64,000 bases of DNA, taken from an uncultured Acetatifactor sp. GTDB taxonomy: Bacteria > Bacillota > Clostridia > Lachnospirales > Lachnospiraceae. Below the pieces are notes generated by a model. It was not told the origin of the DNA, searched no databases, and was given only the letters and a program-made list of their open reading frames with translations. The stretch covers positions 1 through 64,000 of the forward strand of contig CAJTKW010000008.1 in assembly GCA_910577035.1 (NCBI GenBank), read 5' to 3'. Shown one piece after another: positions 48,694 through 57,144 of the stretch (position 1 is its first letter; each line of letters opens with the position of its first letter). The translations under genes were made by a program, and so were the position numbers.

Positions 48694-49953
48694 ATGAAAA
48701 TGAGGAAGACACTGTGTCTGATCCTGGCGGCGGTAATGATGCTGACGCTTGCTGGCTGCGGGGATTCAGAGGGCAAGGACAAGGCATCCGACATCAAGAT
48801 CGGCTGCGTCATGCTGGGGGATGAAACGGAGGGGTATACCGCGGCCCATATCAACGGCATCAAGGCAGCTGCGGAGGAGCTGGGCCTTTCCGACAAGCTG
48901 GTATGGAAGTACAAGGTTTCTGAGAGTTCTGCATGTTATGACGCAGCGGTTGACCTGGTTGGTCAGGGCTGCAATATTATTTTTTCCAACAGCTACGGGC
49001 ATCAGACCTATATGGTGCAGGCAGCCCAGGAATATCCTGATGTCACCTTCGTGGCCATGACGGGTGACTTCGCCGCTATCTGCGGACTTTCCAACTTTAA
49101 AAACGCGTTTACCCATGTTTACCAGTCCCGCTATGTATCCGGTGTGGTGGCAGGCATGAAGCTGCAGGAGCTGATAGCCGACGGGGTACTCACTGCAGAG
49201 AGCCAGCCCGCCAGCTTTGACGGGGACGGCAATGTGAAGATCGGCTATGTGGGCGCTTATCCGTACGCGGAGGTGGTTTCCGGCTACACCGCGTTTTTCC
49301 TGGGAGTAAAGAGTATTGTTCCCCAGGTGGTCATGGAGGTGGAGTACACCAATTCCTGGTTTGATATTGACAAGGAGGGAGCGGCAGCAGAGTCCCTGAT
49401 CGCGGACGGCTGCGTGATTATCGGGCAGCACGCGGATTCCACCGGAGCCCCTGCAGCGACGCAGAAGCTGCTGGATGACGGAACGGTCTGCTATTCCGTG
49501 GGTTATAATATCGATATGAGGGAGACGGCCCCCACCGCTGCGCTGACCTCTGCCACCAACAACTGGAAGGTCTATTATAAGCATGCCATGGAGTGTATGT
49601 TAAACGGCACGGAGCTGGAGGCTGACTGGGCGGAAGGCTATAATCAGGATGCCGTGGCGGTCACCGCCCTGAGCGATTCCTGCGCGGCCGGAACCGCGGA
49701 GAAGGTTGCAGAAGTGGAGGCGGCTTTGAAGAACGGCACCCTCCATGTGTTTGACACGAATACCTTTACCGTGGGCGGTGAAAAGGTGACCACAGCCGAA
49801 TGTGATCTGTCCTTTATGGATTGGGCAGCCGGTAAGGCGATCTATCAGGGCGAGACCGTGGAGGCCATTAAAGATGGCTATTTCTCCGAGTCTACCTTCA
49901 GAAGTGCGCCCTATTTCCTGCTGCACATCGACGGCATTACCGAGAACAATTAA
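48694..49953 (+). CDS. BMP-family lipoprotein (nucleoside-binding, PnrA/Med-like)
   Basis: 419 residues. Lipobox TLAGCGD (Cys21). The mature part is a type I periplasmic-binding fold: KIGCVMLGDETEGYTAAHI, CNIIFSNSYGHQTYMVQAA, KIGYVGAYPYAEVVSGYTAF and DGCVIIGQHADSTGAPAA, the last holding the Asp that contacts ribose in PnrA proteins. It should capture nucleosides for the ABC importer encoded next. GGGAGGAG precedes the ATG. A terminator-like hairpin separates it from the ATPase gene. Confidence 0.95.
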   Translation: MKMRKTLCLILAAVMMLTLAGCGDSEGKDKASDIKIGCVMLGDETEGYTAAHINGIKAAAEELGLSDKLVWKYKVSESSACYDAAVDLVGQGCNIIFSNSYGHQTYMVQAAQEYPDVTFVAMTGDFAAICGLSNFKNAFTHVYQSRYVSGVVAGMKLQELIADGVLTAESQPASFDGDGNVKIGYVGAYPYAEVVSGYTAFFLGVKSIVPQVVMEVEYTNSWFDIDKEGAAAESLIADGCVIIGQHADSTGAPAATQKLLDDGTVCYSVGYNIDMRETAPTAALTSATNNWKVYYKHAMECMLNGTELEADWAEGYNQDAVAVTALSDSCAAGTAEKVAEVEAALKNGTLHVFDTNTFTVGGEKVTTAECDLSFMDWAAGKAIYQGETVEAIKDGYFSESTFRSAPYFLLHIDGITENN

Positions 49954-49965
49954 GCTGAATAGGAG

Positions 49966-50013
49966 CTGACGTAAAAAAAGAGGACATGCACTTGGTCCTC
50001 TTTTCTACGTCAG
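49966..50013 (+). terminator. Hairpin between the BMP lipoprotein and its ATPase gene
   Basis: AAAAGAGGAC pairs with GTCCTCTTTT, flanked by CTGACGTA/TACGTCAG, and T-rich sequence lies in the 3' arm. It is likely a partial terminator or processing site that makes more binding protein than transporter. Confidence 0.7.
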
Positions 50014-50098
50014 GGGAATCTACGCTGCAGTCCGGCTGCTTTTGGAAAGGCAGGGGCAGGGCAGGGGAAAATCTGGGAACGGGAAAGGGAGAAGCCGC

Positions 50099-51631
50099 AT
50101 GGAATGTGCTATTCAGATGAAACATGTCACCAAGACATTCGGGACGGTGACAGCCAATAAAGACGTGACCATGGACATATACAAAGGGGAGATCCTGGCA
50201 CTGCTGGGAGAGAACGGCAGCGGAAAGACCACCCTGCTGAATATGATTGCAGGGATTTACTACCCGGACGAGGGGGAGATCCTGGTAAACGGCAGACCTG
50301 TGGAGATTCGTTCGCCCAGGGATGCCTATAACCTGCAGATCGGTATGATCCATCAGCATTTCAAGCTGGTAGATGTGTTTACCGCCACCGAGAATATAGC
50401 GCTGGGGCTGGAAAGCAGGGAAAAATTTGACCTGCGCCAGGTGAAGAAGGCGGCGCAGGCAATCTGTAACAAATACAGCTTTGAAATGGATTTAGACCAG
50501 AAGGTTTATGCCATGAGCGTTTCCCAGAAGCAGACGCTGGAGATTGTCAAGGCCCTCTACAGGGGGGCGGATATTCTGATCCTGGACGAGCCCACAGCCG
50601 TTCTGACACCCCAGGAGACGGAGAAGCTCTTTAATGTTATCCGCAACATGAAGGAGGACGGGAAGTCCGTGGTCATTATCACCCACAAGCTTCATGAGGT
50701 CCTTGCCATTTCCGACAGGGTGAGCATTCTGCGCAAGGGTGAATATGTGGGCAGTGTGAAGACTTCGGAGGCTGACGAGAGCCTGCTGACGGAAATGATG
50801 GTAGGCAAGAAGGTGGCGCTGAATATTGAAAGGCCGGAGCCTGTTAATCCCGTGAAGCGGCTGGAGGTGCGGAATATTTCCGTGGTCAGTGAGGAAGGAG
50901 TCAGTATCTTATCGGATATTTCCTTTGATGTATACGGAGGGGAGATCCTGGGGATTGCCGGTGTTTCCGGCAACGGACAGAAAGAATTGCTGGAGGCCAT
51001 TGCGGGCCTGCAGCCTGTGGCGGAGGGCGGCAGCATCAAATATTACAGGGAATCCGGGGGCAGTGAGCCGCCCATGGAGGTGGTGGGGAAGAATCCCAGG
51101 ATTATCCGCAATGCCGGGATTCACATGTCCTTTGTCCCAGAGGACCGTCTGGGCATGGGTCTGGTGGGCTCCATGGGTATGACCGGCAATATGATGCTGA
51201 AAAGCTATGACAGGGGCAGAGGTTTCCTGACGGACAGGAAGAAGCCCCAGGATCTGGCAGAGAGTATTATGAAGGAGCTGGGGGTGGTGACTCCCGGAGT
51301 CAATACACCGGTTTCCAGGCTGTCCGGAGGTAACGTGCAGAAGGTACTGGTGGGACGGGAAATATCAGAGTCCCCCATCGTGCTGATGACCGCCTATGCG
51401 GTGCGGGGCCTGGACATCAATACCTCCTATACCATTTATGACCTGCTCAACCGGCAGAAGAAAAAGGGTGTGGCAGTGATTTACGTGGGGGAGGACCTGG
51501 ATGTGCTGCTGGAGCTGTGTGACAGGATACTGGTCCTGTGCGGCGGACGGGTCAGCGGGATCCTGGACGGGAGGAAGGCTGCCAAGGAAGAGGTAGGTTT
51601 GTATATGAGCGGAGGGCGTAGAATTGAGTGA
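50099..51631 (+). CDS. Nucleoside ABC transporter ATP-binding protein (two domains)
   Basis: 510 residues with two ATPase halves, as in NupO/RbsA-type proteins. First half: Walker A LLGENGSGKTT, signature MSVSQKQTLEI, Walker B ILILDEPT. Second half: degenerate Walker A GVSGNGQKE, signature RLSGGNVQKVLVGRE and VRGLD in place of a standard Walker B end. Such degeneracy is normal in this family. Start at 50099 after AAAGGGAG; an in-frame ATG at 50042 overlaps the hairpin side. The stop overlaps the permease start by 8 bases. Confidence 0.94.
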   Translation: MECAIQMKHVTKTFGTVTANKDVTMDIYKGEILALLGENGSGKTTLLNMIAGIYYPDEGEILVNGRPVEIRSPRDAYNLQIGMIHQHFKLVDVFTATENIALGLESREKFDLRQVKKAAQAICNKYSFEMDLDQKVYAMSVSQKQTLEIVKALYRGADILILDEPTAVLTPQETEKLFNVIRNMKEDGKSVVIITHKLHEVLAISDRVSILRKGEYVGSVKTSEADESLLTEMMVGKKVALNIERPEPVNPVKRLEVRNISVVSEEGVSILSDISFDVYGGEILGIAGVSGNGQKELLEAIAGLQPVAEGGSIKYYRESGGSEPPMEVVGKNPRIIRNAGIHMSFVPEDRLGMGLVGSMGMTGNMMLKSYDRGRGFLTDRKKPQDLAESIMKELGVVTPGVNTPVSRLSGGNVQKVLVGREISESPIVLMTAYAVRGLDINTSYTIYDLLNRQKKKGVAVIYVGEDLDVLLELCDRILVLCGGRVSGILDGRKAAKEEVGLYMSGGRRIE

Positions 51632-52718
51632 CACACAGATTAAGGAACCGCTGATAAGGGTGGTAAAGCGGGACCAGGCTGCCATGAGGCAGAAAATAGC
51701 GGCAAGGGGTGCCGCAATCCTGCTGGCCCTGGTACTGGACGCCCTGTTTATATTTTTTGTTACGGGCCTGAATCCCTTCTCCGTATACGGGGTCATGTTC
51801 CAGGGGACGTTCGGCACAAGGGTCCGCTTTTCCTGGGCGGTGCGGGACCTGGTATCCCTGCTTTGCGTGGGGATCGCCCTGGCACCGGCATTTAAAATGA
51901 AATTCTGGAATGTGGGGGCGGAAGGACAGGTGCTCATGGGCGGGCTGATGACGGCGCTGATTATGGTTTACTGGGGGGACAGGCTGCCGGCACCGGTGCT
52001 CTTTGCGGTGATGCTGCTTACCAGTGTGGCCGCAGGGGCCGTATGGGGGCTGATACCTGCCTTCTTTAAGGCCAGATGGAAGACCAATGAGACCCTGTTT
52101 ACCCTGATGATGAACTATGTGGCCACCAGCTTTGTGGCCTGTGCGGTGAACATTATGCGGGGACAGGCATCCAGCCTTGGCAAGCTGAATATGGGAAGCC
52201 GCGCCGGCTGGTTTCCGACGCTTTTCGGACAGCGCTACAATATCAATATTGTTGTGGTTTTAATCCTGACCTTTGTGATGTATTTCTACCTGAAATATAC
52301 CAAGCACGGCTATGAGATCAGCGTGGTGGGGGAATCGGAGAATACGGCCCGCTATGCGGGAATCAATGTGGCGAAGGTTATCATGCGGACCATGGCCATT
52401 TCCGGCGCCGTCAGCGGCCTCTGCGGTTTTCTCATTGTCTGCGGCAGGGATCAGACCATCTCCACTACCACCGCGGGAGGCAACGGCTTTACCGCCATTA
52501 TCGTGGCCTGGCTGGCAAAGTTCAACACGTTCTACATGGCGCTGATTTCCTTCCTGCTGATATTCCTGCAGAAGGGTGCGGCGGAGATTGCGTCGGCGTA
52601 CAGCCTGAATGACTATGCAGCTTCCATTATTACGGGAATGATTCTCTTCTGCATTCTGGGAAGTGAATTCTTTATCAATTACAGAGTGATCTTCCGCAGG
52701 GAAAGGAGGGCAAAATAG
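51624..52718 (+). CDS. Nucleoside ABC transporter permease 1
   Basis: 364 residues, TTG start after GGAGGG. Eight to ten helices of the BPD_transp_2 family: FKMKFWNVGAEGQVLMGGL is the conserved loop near helix 3, TNETLFTLMMNYVATSFV and ENTARYAGINVAKVIMRTM the later coupling region. Together with the next gene it forms the membrane channel of a YufP/YufQ-like nucleoside importer. Confidence 0.94.
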   Translation: MSDTQIKEPLIRVVKRDQAAMRQKIAARGAAILLALVLDALFIFFVTGLNPFSVYGVMFQGTFGTRVRFSWAVRDLVSLLCVGIALAPAFKMKFWNVGAEGQVLMGGLMTALIMVYWGDRLPAPVLFAVMLLTSVAAGAVWGLIPAFFKARWKTNETLFTLMMNYVATSFVACAVNIMRGQASSLGKLNMGSRAGWFPTLFGQRYNINIVVVLILTFVMYFYLKYTKHGYEISVVGESENTARYAGINVAKVIMRTMAISGAVSGLCGFLIVCGRDQTISTTTAGGNGFTAIIVAWLAKFNTFYMALISFLLIFLQKGAAEIASAYSLNDYAASIITGMILFCILGSEFFINYRVIFRRERRAK

Positions 52719-52719
52719 T

Positions 52720-53709
52720 ATGAGTAATCTGATTGCATGGATTATCCGGGCGATTCCCTTCGGGACCATCATTATGTATGGGGCTATGGGGGAAATTCTG
52801 ACGGAGAAATCCGGGAATCTGAACCTGGGCGTTCCCGGTATCATGTATCTGGGAGGCTTTGCCGGCTTTGCCAGTGCGTTTTACTATGAGAATACTGCCT
52901 CTGCCCCCAATGGGGCAGTGTGCGTGCTGCTGTCCCTTGCGTGCTGTGTGGCGGCTTCCATGCTGGGCGGCCTGATCTACAGCTTCCTGACCATTACCCT
53001 GCGGGCCAACCAGAATGTGACCGGACTTGCCCTCACAACCTTTGGCATGGGCATAGCGAACTTTTTCGGGGTATTTATCTTAAACGGAAAAAGCTATACC
53101 GCAGCGCCCCTGGCAAACAGTGCTTACACCCGCAAGCTTCCCTTCCTTTCCGGCCTGGGAGCCATCGGGCAGACCGTGTTCGGGTACGGCTTCCTGGTCT
53201 ATGCCGCCATTGTCCTGGCAGTGGCGCTCCACCTGTTTTTAAACAGAACCAGGGTGGGACTGAACCTGAGGGCAGTGGGAGAGAATCCTGCAACTGCAGA
53301 TGCTGCCGGTATCAGTGTCACAAGGTACAAGTATCTGGCCACCTGTGTGGGGGCGGGTATATCGGGAATCGGCGGTATGTATTATGTGCTGGATTACAAT
53401 TCCGGCATTTGGGCTACGACGGGGCAGATAGAGGCCCTGGGCTGGCTGGCGGTGGCCCTTGTGATATTTACCACCTGGCGTCCCTTAAATGCCATTTGGG
53501 GAGCCTATCTGTTCGGTGTCCTGTACTGGCTGTATCAGTTCCTGCCAAGCCTTCTGGGATTTACCGTGGCCAGCTATGTGACGGACCTGGTTCAGATGGT
53601 GCCTTATGTAGTCACCATTGTGGTGCTGATTGTGGGCAGCCTTCACAGGAAAAAGGAAAACCAGCCCCCGGCACATCTGGGACTGGCATATTTCAGGGAA
53701 GAACGCTGA
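52720..53709 (+). CDS. Nucleoside ABC transporter permease 2
   Basis: 329 residues, eight to nine helices. The start GEILTEKSGNLNLGVPGIMY and RANQNVTGLALTTFGMGI are typical of the second permease (YufQ-like) of BMP systems; LRAVGENPATADAAGISVTRYK is the coupling helix. It begins one base after the first permease gene and ends by overlapping the convergent holA gene by 17 bases. Confidence 0.94.
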   Translation: MSNLIAWIIRAIPFGTIIMYGAMGEILTEKSGNLNLGVPGIMYLGGFAGFASAFYYENTASAPNGAVCVLLSLACCVAASMLGGLIYSFLTITLRANQNVTGLALTTFGMGIANFFGVFILNGKSYTAAPLANSAYTRKLPFLSGLGAIGQTVFGYGFLVYAAIVLAVALHLFLNRTRVGLNLRAVGENPATADAAGISVTRYKYLATCVGAGISGIGGMYYVLDYNSGIWATTGQIEALGWLAVALVIFTTWRPLNAIWGAYLFGVLYWLYQFLPSLLGFTVASYVTDLVQMVPYVVTIVVLIVGSLHRKKENQPPAHLGLAYFREER

Positions 53710-54670
53710 GTATCAGGATCTCCACACTCATCATATCATTCATACGACCGCTTTTGACGGCTTCCTCCGCCTCGACACATTGCCCCACTGCATCCCGCAG
53801 GGTGGAAGCCTTAAACCGTGCCGCCTGGTTCACGTATTTCTGCGCGATGAAGGGCGGCACGCCTATTTTGGCGCCGATGGAGCGGTTGTCATGGCCGCCG
53901 GACTTCAGCTCCTTTGTCTGCAGCAGCATATTGCACTGTCTTGCGATGAGGAAGAGGATACGCATGGGGGGCTCCTTTAAGGCCAGCAGATCATAATAGA
54001 GCTCCAGCGCCTCTTTCTTTTTCTTGTCCGCAATGGCGTTTATCATGTCAAATATATGGTTGCTGATGCGGGTGGTGCAGACGGCCTCCACGTCCCCGTC
54101 GGTAACCACATCCCGGTCCATGCAGTAGCAGACCAGCTTTTCCAGCTCCATGCGGATATTGTCCATATCCGTGCCTGTCTTGGAAATAATCAGCTGCACG
54201 GTACCCTCCGTGATCTTCTTCCCGTCCCTTGCCAGGGTGCTGGCGATCCAGCGCTTCAGGGTGTTCTCATCCTGGGGAGCAAATTCCGCGGCATATCCTT
54301 TGGACTGGACAGTCTTGTAGAGCTTGCTCCGCTTGTCCACCTCACTTTCCGAGAAGACAAAGAAGGTGCTTTCGCAGGGGGCAGCCAGGTATTCCGCCAT
54401 CTTTTCCCCCCCGGATTTGAACAGGCCGCTGTCCGACAGGAAAATAACCCGGCGTTCTGCCAGGAAGGGCAGGGTTTCCGCCAGATCGATGATTTCTCCT
54501 ACGGAAATATTTTTTCCTTCATAGAAGTGGACATTCATGGTATCGCCGTCGGCGCAGAGGGCCTGCCGCAGCTTTTCCCGGTATTGTCTCCGCAGATAAC
54601 GCTCCTCTCCATAGAGGAGGTAGGTCTGTTTGAAATGATTTTGTTTTATATCCTCGGCAATTTGTCTCAT
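53693..54670 (-). CDS. holA: DNA polymerase III subunit delta
   Basis: 325 residues; delta opens the sliding clamp in the clamp loader. N-terminal QTYLLYGEERYLRRQYRE, RRVIFLSDSGLF and the middle FVFSESEVDKRSKLYK are standard. C-terminal collar: EPPMRILFLIARQCNMLLQ and KIGVPPFIAQKYVNQA. The frame runs further up to 54733, but the ATG at 54670 is preceded by AAGGAG and starts the conserved part. rpsT, a frequent neighbour, is missing here; insertion-sequence debris lies upstream. Confidence 0.93.
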   Translation of the reverse strand: MRQIAEDIKQNHFKQTYLLYGEERYLRRQYREKLRQALCADGDTMNVHFYEGKNISVGEIIDLAETLPFLAERRVIFLSDSGLFKSGGEKMAEYLAAPCESTFFVFSESEVDKRSKLYKTVQSKGYAAEFAPQDENTLKRWIASTLARDGKKITEGTVQLIISKTGTDMDNIRMELEKLVCYCMDRDVVTDGDVEAVCTTRISNHIFDMINAIADKKKKEALELYYDLLALKEPPMRILFLIARQCNMLLQTKELKSGGHDNRSIGAKIGVPPFIAQKYVNQAARFKASTLRDAVGQCVEAEEAVKSGRMNDMMSVEILILSVLP

Positions 54671-54810
54671 ACAGGGCTCCTTGCTGAATGGTTTTGTTTC
54701 TATTATTGTGCCCCGATCCGGGGAAGTTGTCAAGGCAGGGTGGTAAGGAATTGTGTTTTGATTTAAATAAATATTTTTGTTCTGGATTCATCCAGAGAAG
54801 ATCCCTCTTC

Positions 54811-55115
54811 CAGATGATCTATAAGAAACTGGAAGCTGCCGTGAGGAACGCCAAATATGTCAATGATGTGCCACTCTACCGCCAAGGGCAGTTTTTATTC
54901 GTTACGGCCTGCATATTTCCGGACAGAACATGGCGAACTGGACGATCCAGTGTGCGGACACGTAACGCCAGCCTTCCGCGGGAAGACCTGAAGATTGCCG
55001 GCTGCTGGTTCCATGCGAGGCACAGATTTGACGAAGCAGTAAAGGCGCTGCCAAAAGCAAAGCAGAAAGACAGCAGCGCATACCTTGCGTTGACCATGAT
55101 CCAGGCAATCCGCAC
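54811..55115 (+). pseudogene. IS66-family transposase remnant
   Basis: KYVNDVPLYRQGQ at 54850-54890 is the IS66 TnpC 'PLYRQ' region. A frame change then leads to RYGLHISGQNMANWTIQC (another frame, ending at a stop near 54965), and back to DLKIAGCWFHARHRFDEAVK at 54985-55050, the IS66 'GCWAHARRKF' region. The N-terminal, catalytic DDE middle and C-terminal parts are missing. The frame is broken and the gene is internally deleted. Confidence 0.75.
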
Positions 55116-55359
55116 GTTGAAGATAGCATTGGATTCACAGTGCCTTTTAATGAGCGGCCTAATCCTGTATAGCGACCAGGGGAGCCAGTATACATCGAAA
55201 GCTTTTGTAGAGTTCTGCGAATCTGCGCATGTGACCCAGAGCATGAGCAAAGCCGGATACCCATACGGCAATGCGCCAATGGAGAGGTATTTCAACACGC
55301 TTAAGAACGAATGCACATTGTATTGCTTAATCCCCGATAGTCTCCAAGCAACAATCTAA
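55116..55359 (+). pseudogene. IS3-family transposase OrfB remnant fused to the IS66 fragment
   Basis: LILYSDQGSQYTSKAFVEF holds the second catalytic Asp, and GNAPMERYFNTLKNE the catalytic Glu of the IS3/IS150 integrase core. The frame runs on directly from the IS66 fragment with no stop between, so the two were joined by deletion or nested insertion. The C-terminus diverges after ECTLY and stops soon after. Not an active transposase. Confidence 0.8.
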
Positions 55360-55389
55360 TTAATTTTAATAAATATATATTACAACAAA

Positions 55390-55516
55390 GCTTGACGACT
55401 ACAATCACGTCACCGACAGAATTTTTTGACATGTGTCTGGTTGCAGTTATCATGTTCCTGGACAGACTGGCATCCCGCAGTTCCATGATGAGCTTGGCAT
55501 TGATTTTTTGGACATT
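55390..55516 (-). pseudogene. IS21-family IstA N-terminal remnant
   Basis: On the minus strand KINAKLIMELRDASLSRNM and then TATRHMSKNSVGDV match the N-terminal helix-turn-helix of IS21 IstA. The natural start (ATG TCC AAA) is out of frame because the A-run has six bases, and the rest of istA and all of istB are absent. A third IS family within 700 bases marks a region of repeated insertion. Confidence 0.7.
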
Positions 55517-55716
55517 GTATTGGCCGCCTTTCTGTAAAATGTGGGAGGAACTCCTAACTGATATTTTACAGAAAATGATAATGCAGGTGGATCTCAAATA
55601 CGTACTGGTGGAACCGGATCCGCAAAATAATCTTCTGCAGCATGGATGATCTCATAGCAGCATTTTTGCAAGGTTTCAAAATATACTGTTTTACAATCAC
55701 TTTTATTCAGAAACAT

Positions 55717-56088
55717 TCAACCTGAAATAATTGCTACAATAATAACAAAGAATGCTAAAATAAACAAAGCAATAGATAGCAGAATCTGTTTTTTAAAGGT
55801 TTCTGTTTTCCGTTCTACCTCAATCCGTGCCTTTTCTCTGGCGTCGTCCGTGTGAATCTCCTCATTATCCCAATTACTCCCTCCATGTGCAATCAGCCCT
55901 AATAGAGGTAGCAGTGTTAATAAAAGAAAACCTACTCTTGGTCCATATTTTCCATTTCCGACATGAACTATGGGATTGTTCTTAATTATTTCGGGAATAA
56001 ATGACCATATAATAAACAGCACCATCATTTCGGCAGCTATTATGGCGTTTCTGATCCATTTAAGATTTTTAGATGGTAATTTACTCAT
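55717..56088 (-). CDS. Small three-helix membrane protein, possibly DUF1648/SdpI-like
   Basis: 123 residues, AT-rich gene unlike its neighbours. Three hydrophobic helices (NAIIAAEMMVLFIIWSFI, VGFLLLTLLPLLGLIAHGG, QILLSIALFILAFFVIIVAI) with a charged segment of about 35 residues before the last. The first part, with IPEII...PIVHVGNGKYG, recalls the DUF1648 domain of SdpI-type immunity proteins, but the match is weak. The start at 56088 follows GGAGGAG; an upstream in-frame start at 56142 has none. Base composition and the IS debris beside it suggest acquisition. Confidence 0.65.
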   Translation of the reverse strand: MSKLPSKNLKWIRNAIIAAEMMVLFIIWSFIPEIIKNNPIVHVGNGKYGPRVGFLLLTLLPLLGLIAHGGSNWDNEEIHTDDAREKARIEVERKTETFKKQILLSIALFILAFFVIIVAIISG

Positions 56089-56516
56089 TAGAAGACTCCT
56101 CCTTTTTTGCAAGACTGCATATATTAGGCTATATTCTTCCAAGAAATGATTTGAAAAGACATGCTAATTGTTCCCGCAGTTTGATTAACTTATTTTCTGT
56201 GCTTATTATATCATATTAAGCAGTGCCAGGCAAATATAACTTTTGATGCTTATTATTGTAATCTGCCTGATTCACATTCTTTACAGGCAGTCGGAAAGGA
56301 GCTTTTTCACGCCGGAATGTGATGGAAGGCAGAGGACGTATAAAGTTTTTTGGCGTGAAAAATGTAGAATACCGCAGTATGACCCCGTTCTGTTGGCTTT
56401 TTTGCCGTACTTGCGCGAAAAGCGCGGTGAGTTGGAGTTGCTGTATCAAACTTTTATCTTTTATAATAGAAAAGTACGAAATTTTGACTTTCTTCAACTT
56501 GGAATGGAGGATTTTT
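56089..56516. other. AT-rich gene-free stretch with an 11-bp inverted repeat
   Basis: No supported gene. TTTTTCACGCC (56303-56313) and GGCGTGAAAAA (56352-56362) are a perfect 11-base inverted repeat 38 bases apart. The open frames crossing 56216-56566 on both strands lack ribosome sites and familiar motifs. The right end holds the promoter of the Spo0A-like gene: TTGCTG (56438-56443), 18 bases, TATAAT (56462-56467). Confidence 0.6.
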
Positions 56517-57032
56517 ATGGAACAGCTCAACGTTACTGCTGCGAAAGATAATGAGAGAATATACAAAATTTTAGGAGATCTGATGAATGGGGATAAAGAA
56601 TTTCAGATCATGATTACGGTTCCTTCTGCAAAGACTGACAGTAATCGCATCGTGCAGGAGGCGGAGAAGAAGGAGGTGATCCGGGATCTGGAACAGGACG
56701 TAACCGACATGATACATGAGATAGGGGTGCCGGCCCACATCAAGGGCTACCAGTATCTGCGGGAGGCAATCATGATGTCGGTGGAGGATCCGGCGATGAT
56801 CAGCTCGATTACCAAGATACTGTATCCCACCATAGCAAAGCGGTTTCAGACTACGCCCAGCAGGGTAGAGAGGGCGATCCGGCATGCCATTGAGGTGGCC
56901 TGGAGCCGGGGACGGATGGAGACACTGGACGCATTGTTCGGCTATACCATCGACACGGGAAAGGGAAAGCCCACCAACTCCGAATTTATAGCGCTGATTG
57001 CGGACAGAATACGGCTGTCTTACCGGGAATAG
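56517..57032 (+). CDS. Stand-alone Spo0A-type DNA-binding domain protein
   Basis: 171 residues. Residues about 62-171 are the Spo0A C-terminal effector domain, very close to Spo0A itself: [40 protein letters not shown] (the recognition helix), LFGYT and [17 protein letters not shown]. The phospho-receiver domain that controls Spo0A is absent; the first 60 residues are short, charged and unlike a receiver, and no receiver remains upstream in this frame. GGAGG at 56506-56510 gives a clean start. It could bind 0A boxes without phosphorylation and compete with or mimic Spo0A; this is inference. Confidence 0.92.
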   Translation: MEQLNVTAAKDNERIYKILGDLMNGDKEFQIMITVPSAKTDSNRIVQEAEKKEVIRDLEQDVTDMIHEIGVPAHIKGYQYLREAIMMSVEDPAMISSITKILYPTIAKRFQTTPSRVERAIRHAIEVAWSRGRMETLDALFGYTIDTGKGKPTNSEFIALIADRIRLSYRE

Positions 57033-57055
57033 TGTGAAGAGAAGTAAAAAAGTAC

Positions 57056-57084
57056 TTTCCACTGAAATGATACTGTTGTATAAT
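57056..57084 (+). promoter_or_regulatory. Promoter of glgA
   Basis: TTTCCA (57056-57061), 17 bases, TATAAT (57079-57084), about 60 bases before the glgA start. Confidence 0.5.
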
Positions 57085-57144
57085 AAAATGCAGGGGAAGT
57101 GGCAGAGCCATTTCTGATCCGAAATTTTGCGGTGGAGGGTTACG

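Noticed and set aside
56216..56566. Overlapping open frames on both strands before the Spo0A-like gene
   Set aside because: No ribosome binding sites or recognisable motifs; the two frames are mirror images of the same AT-rich stretch.
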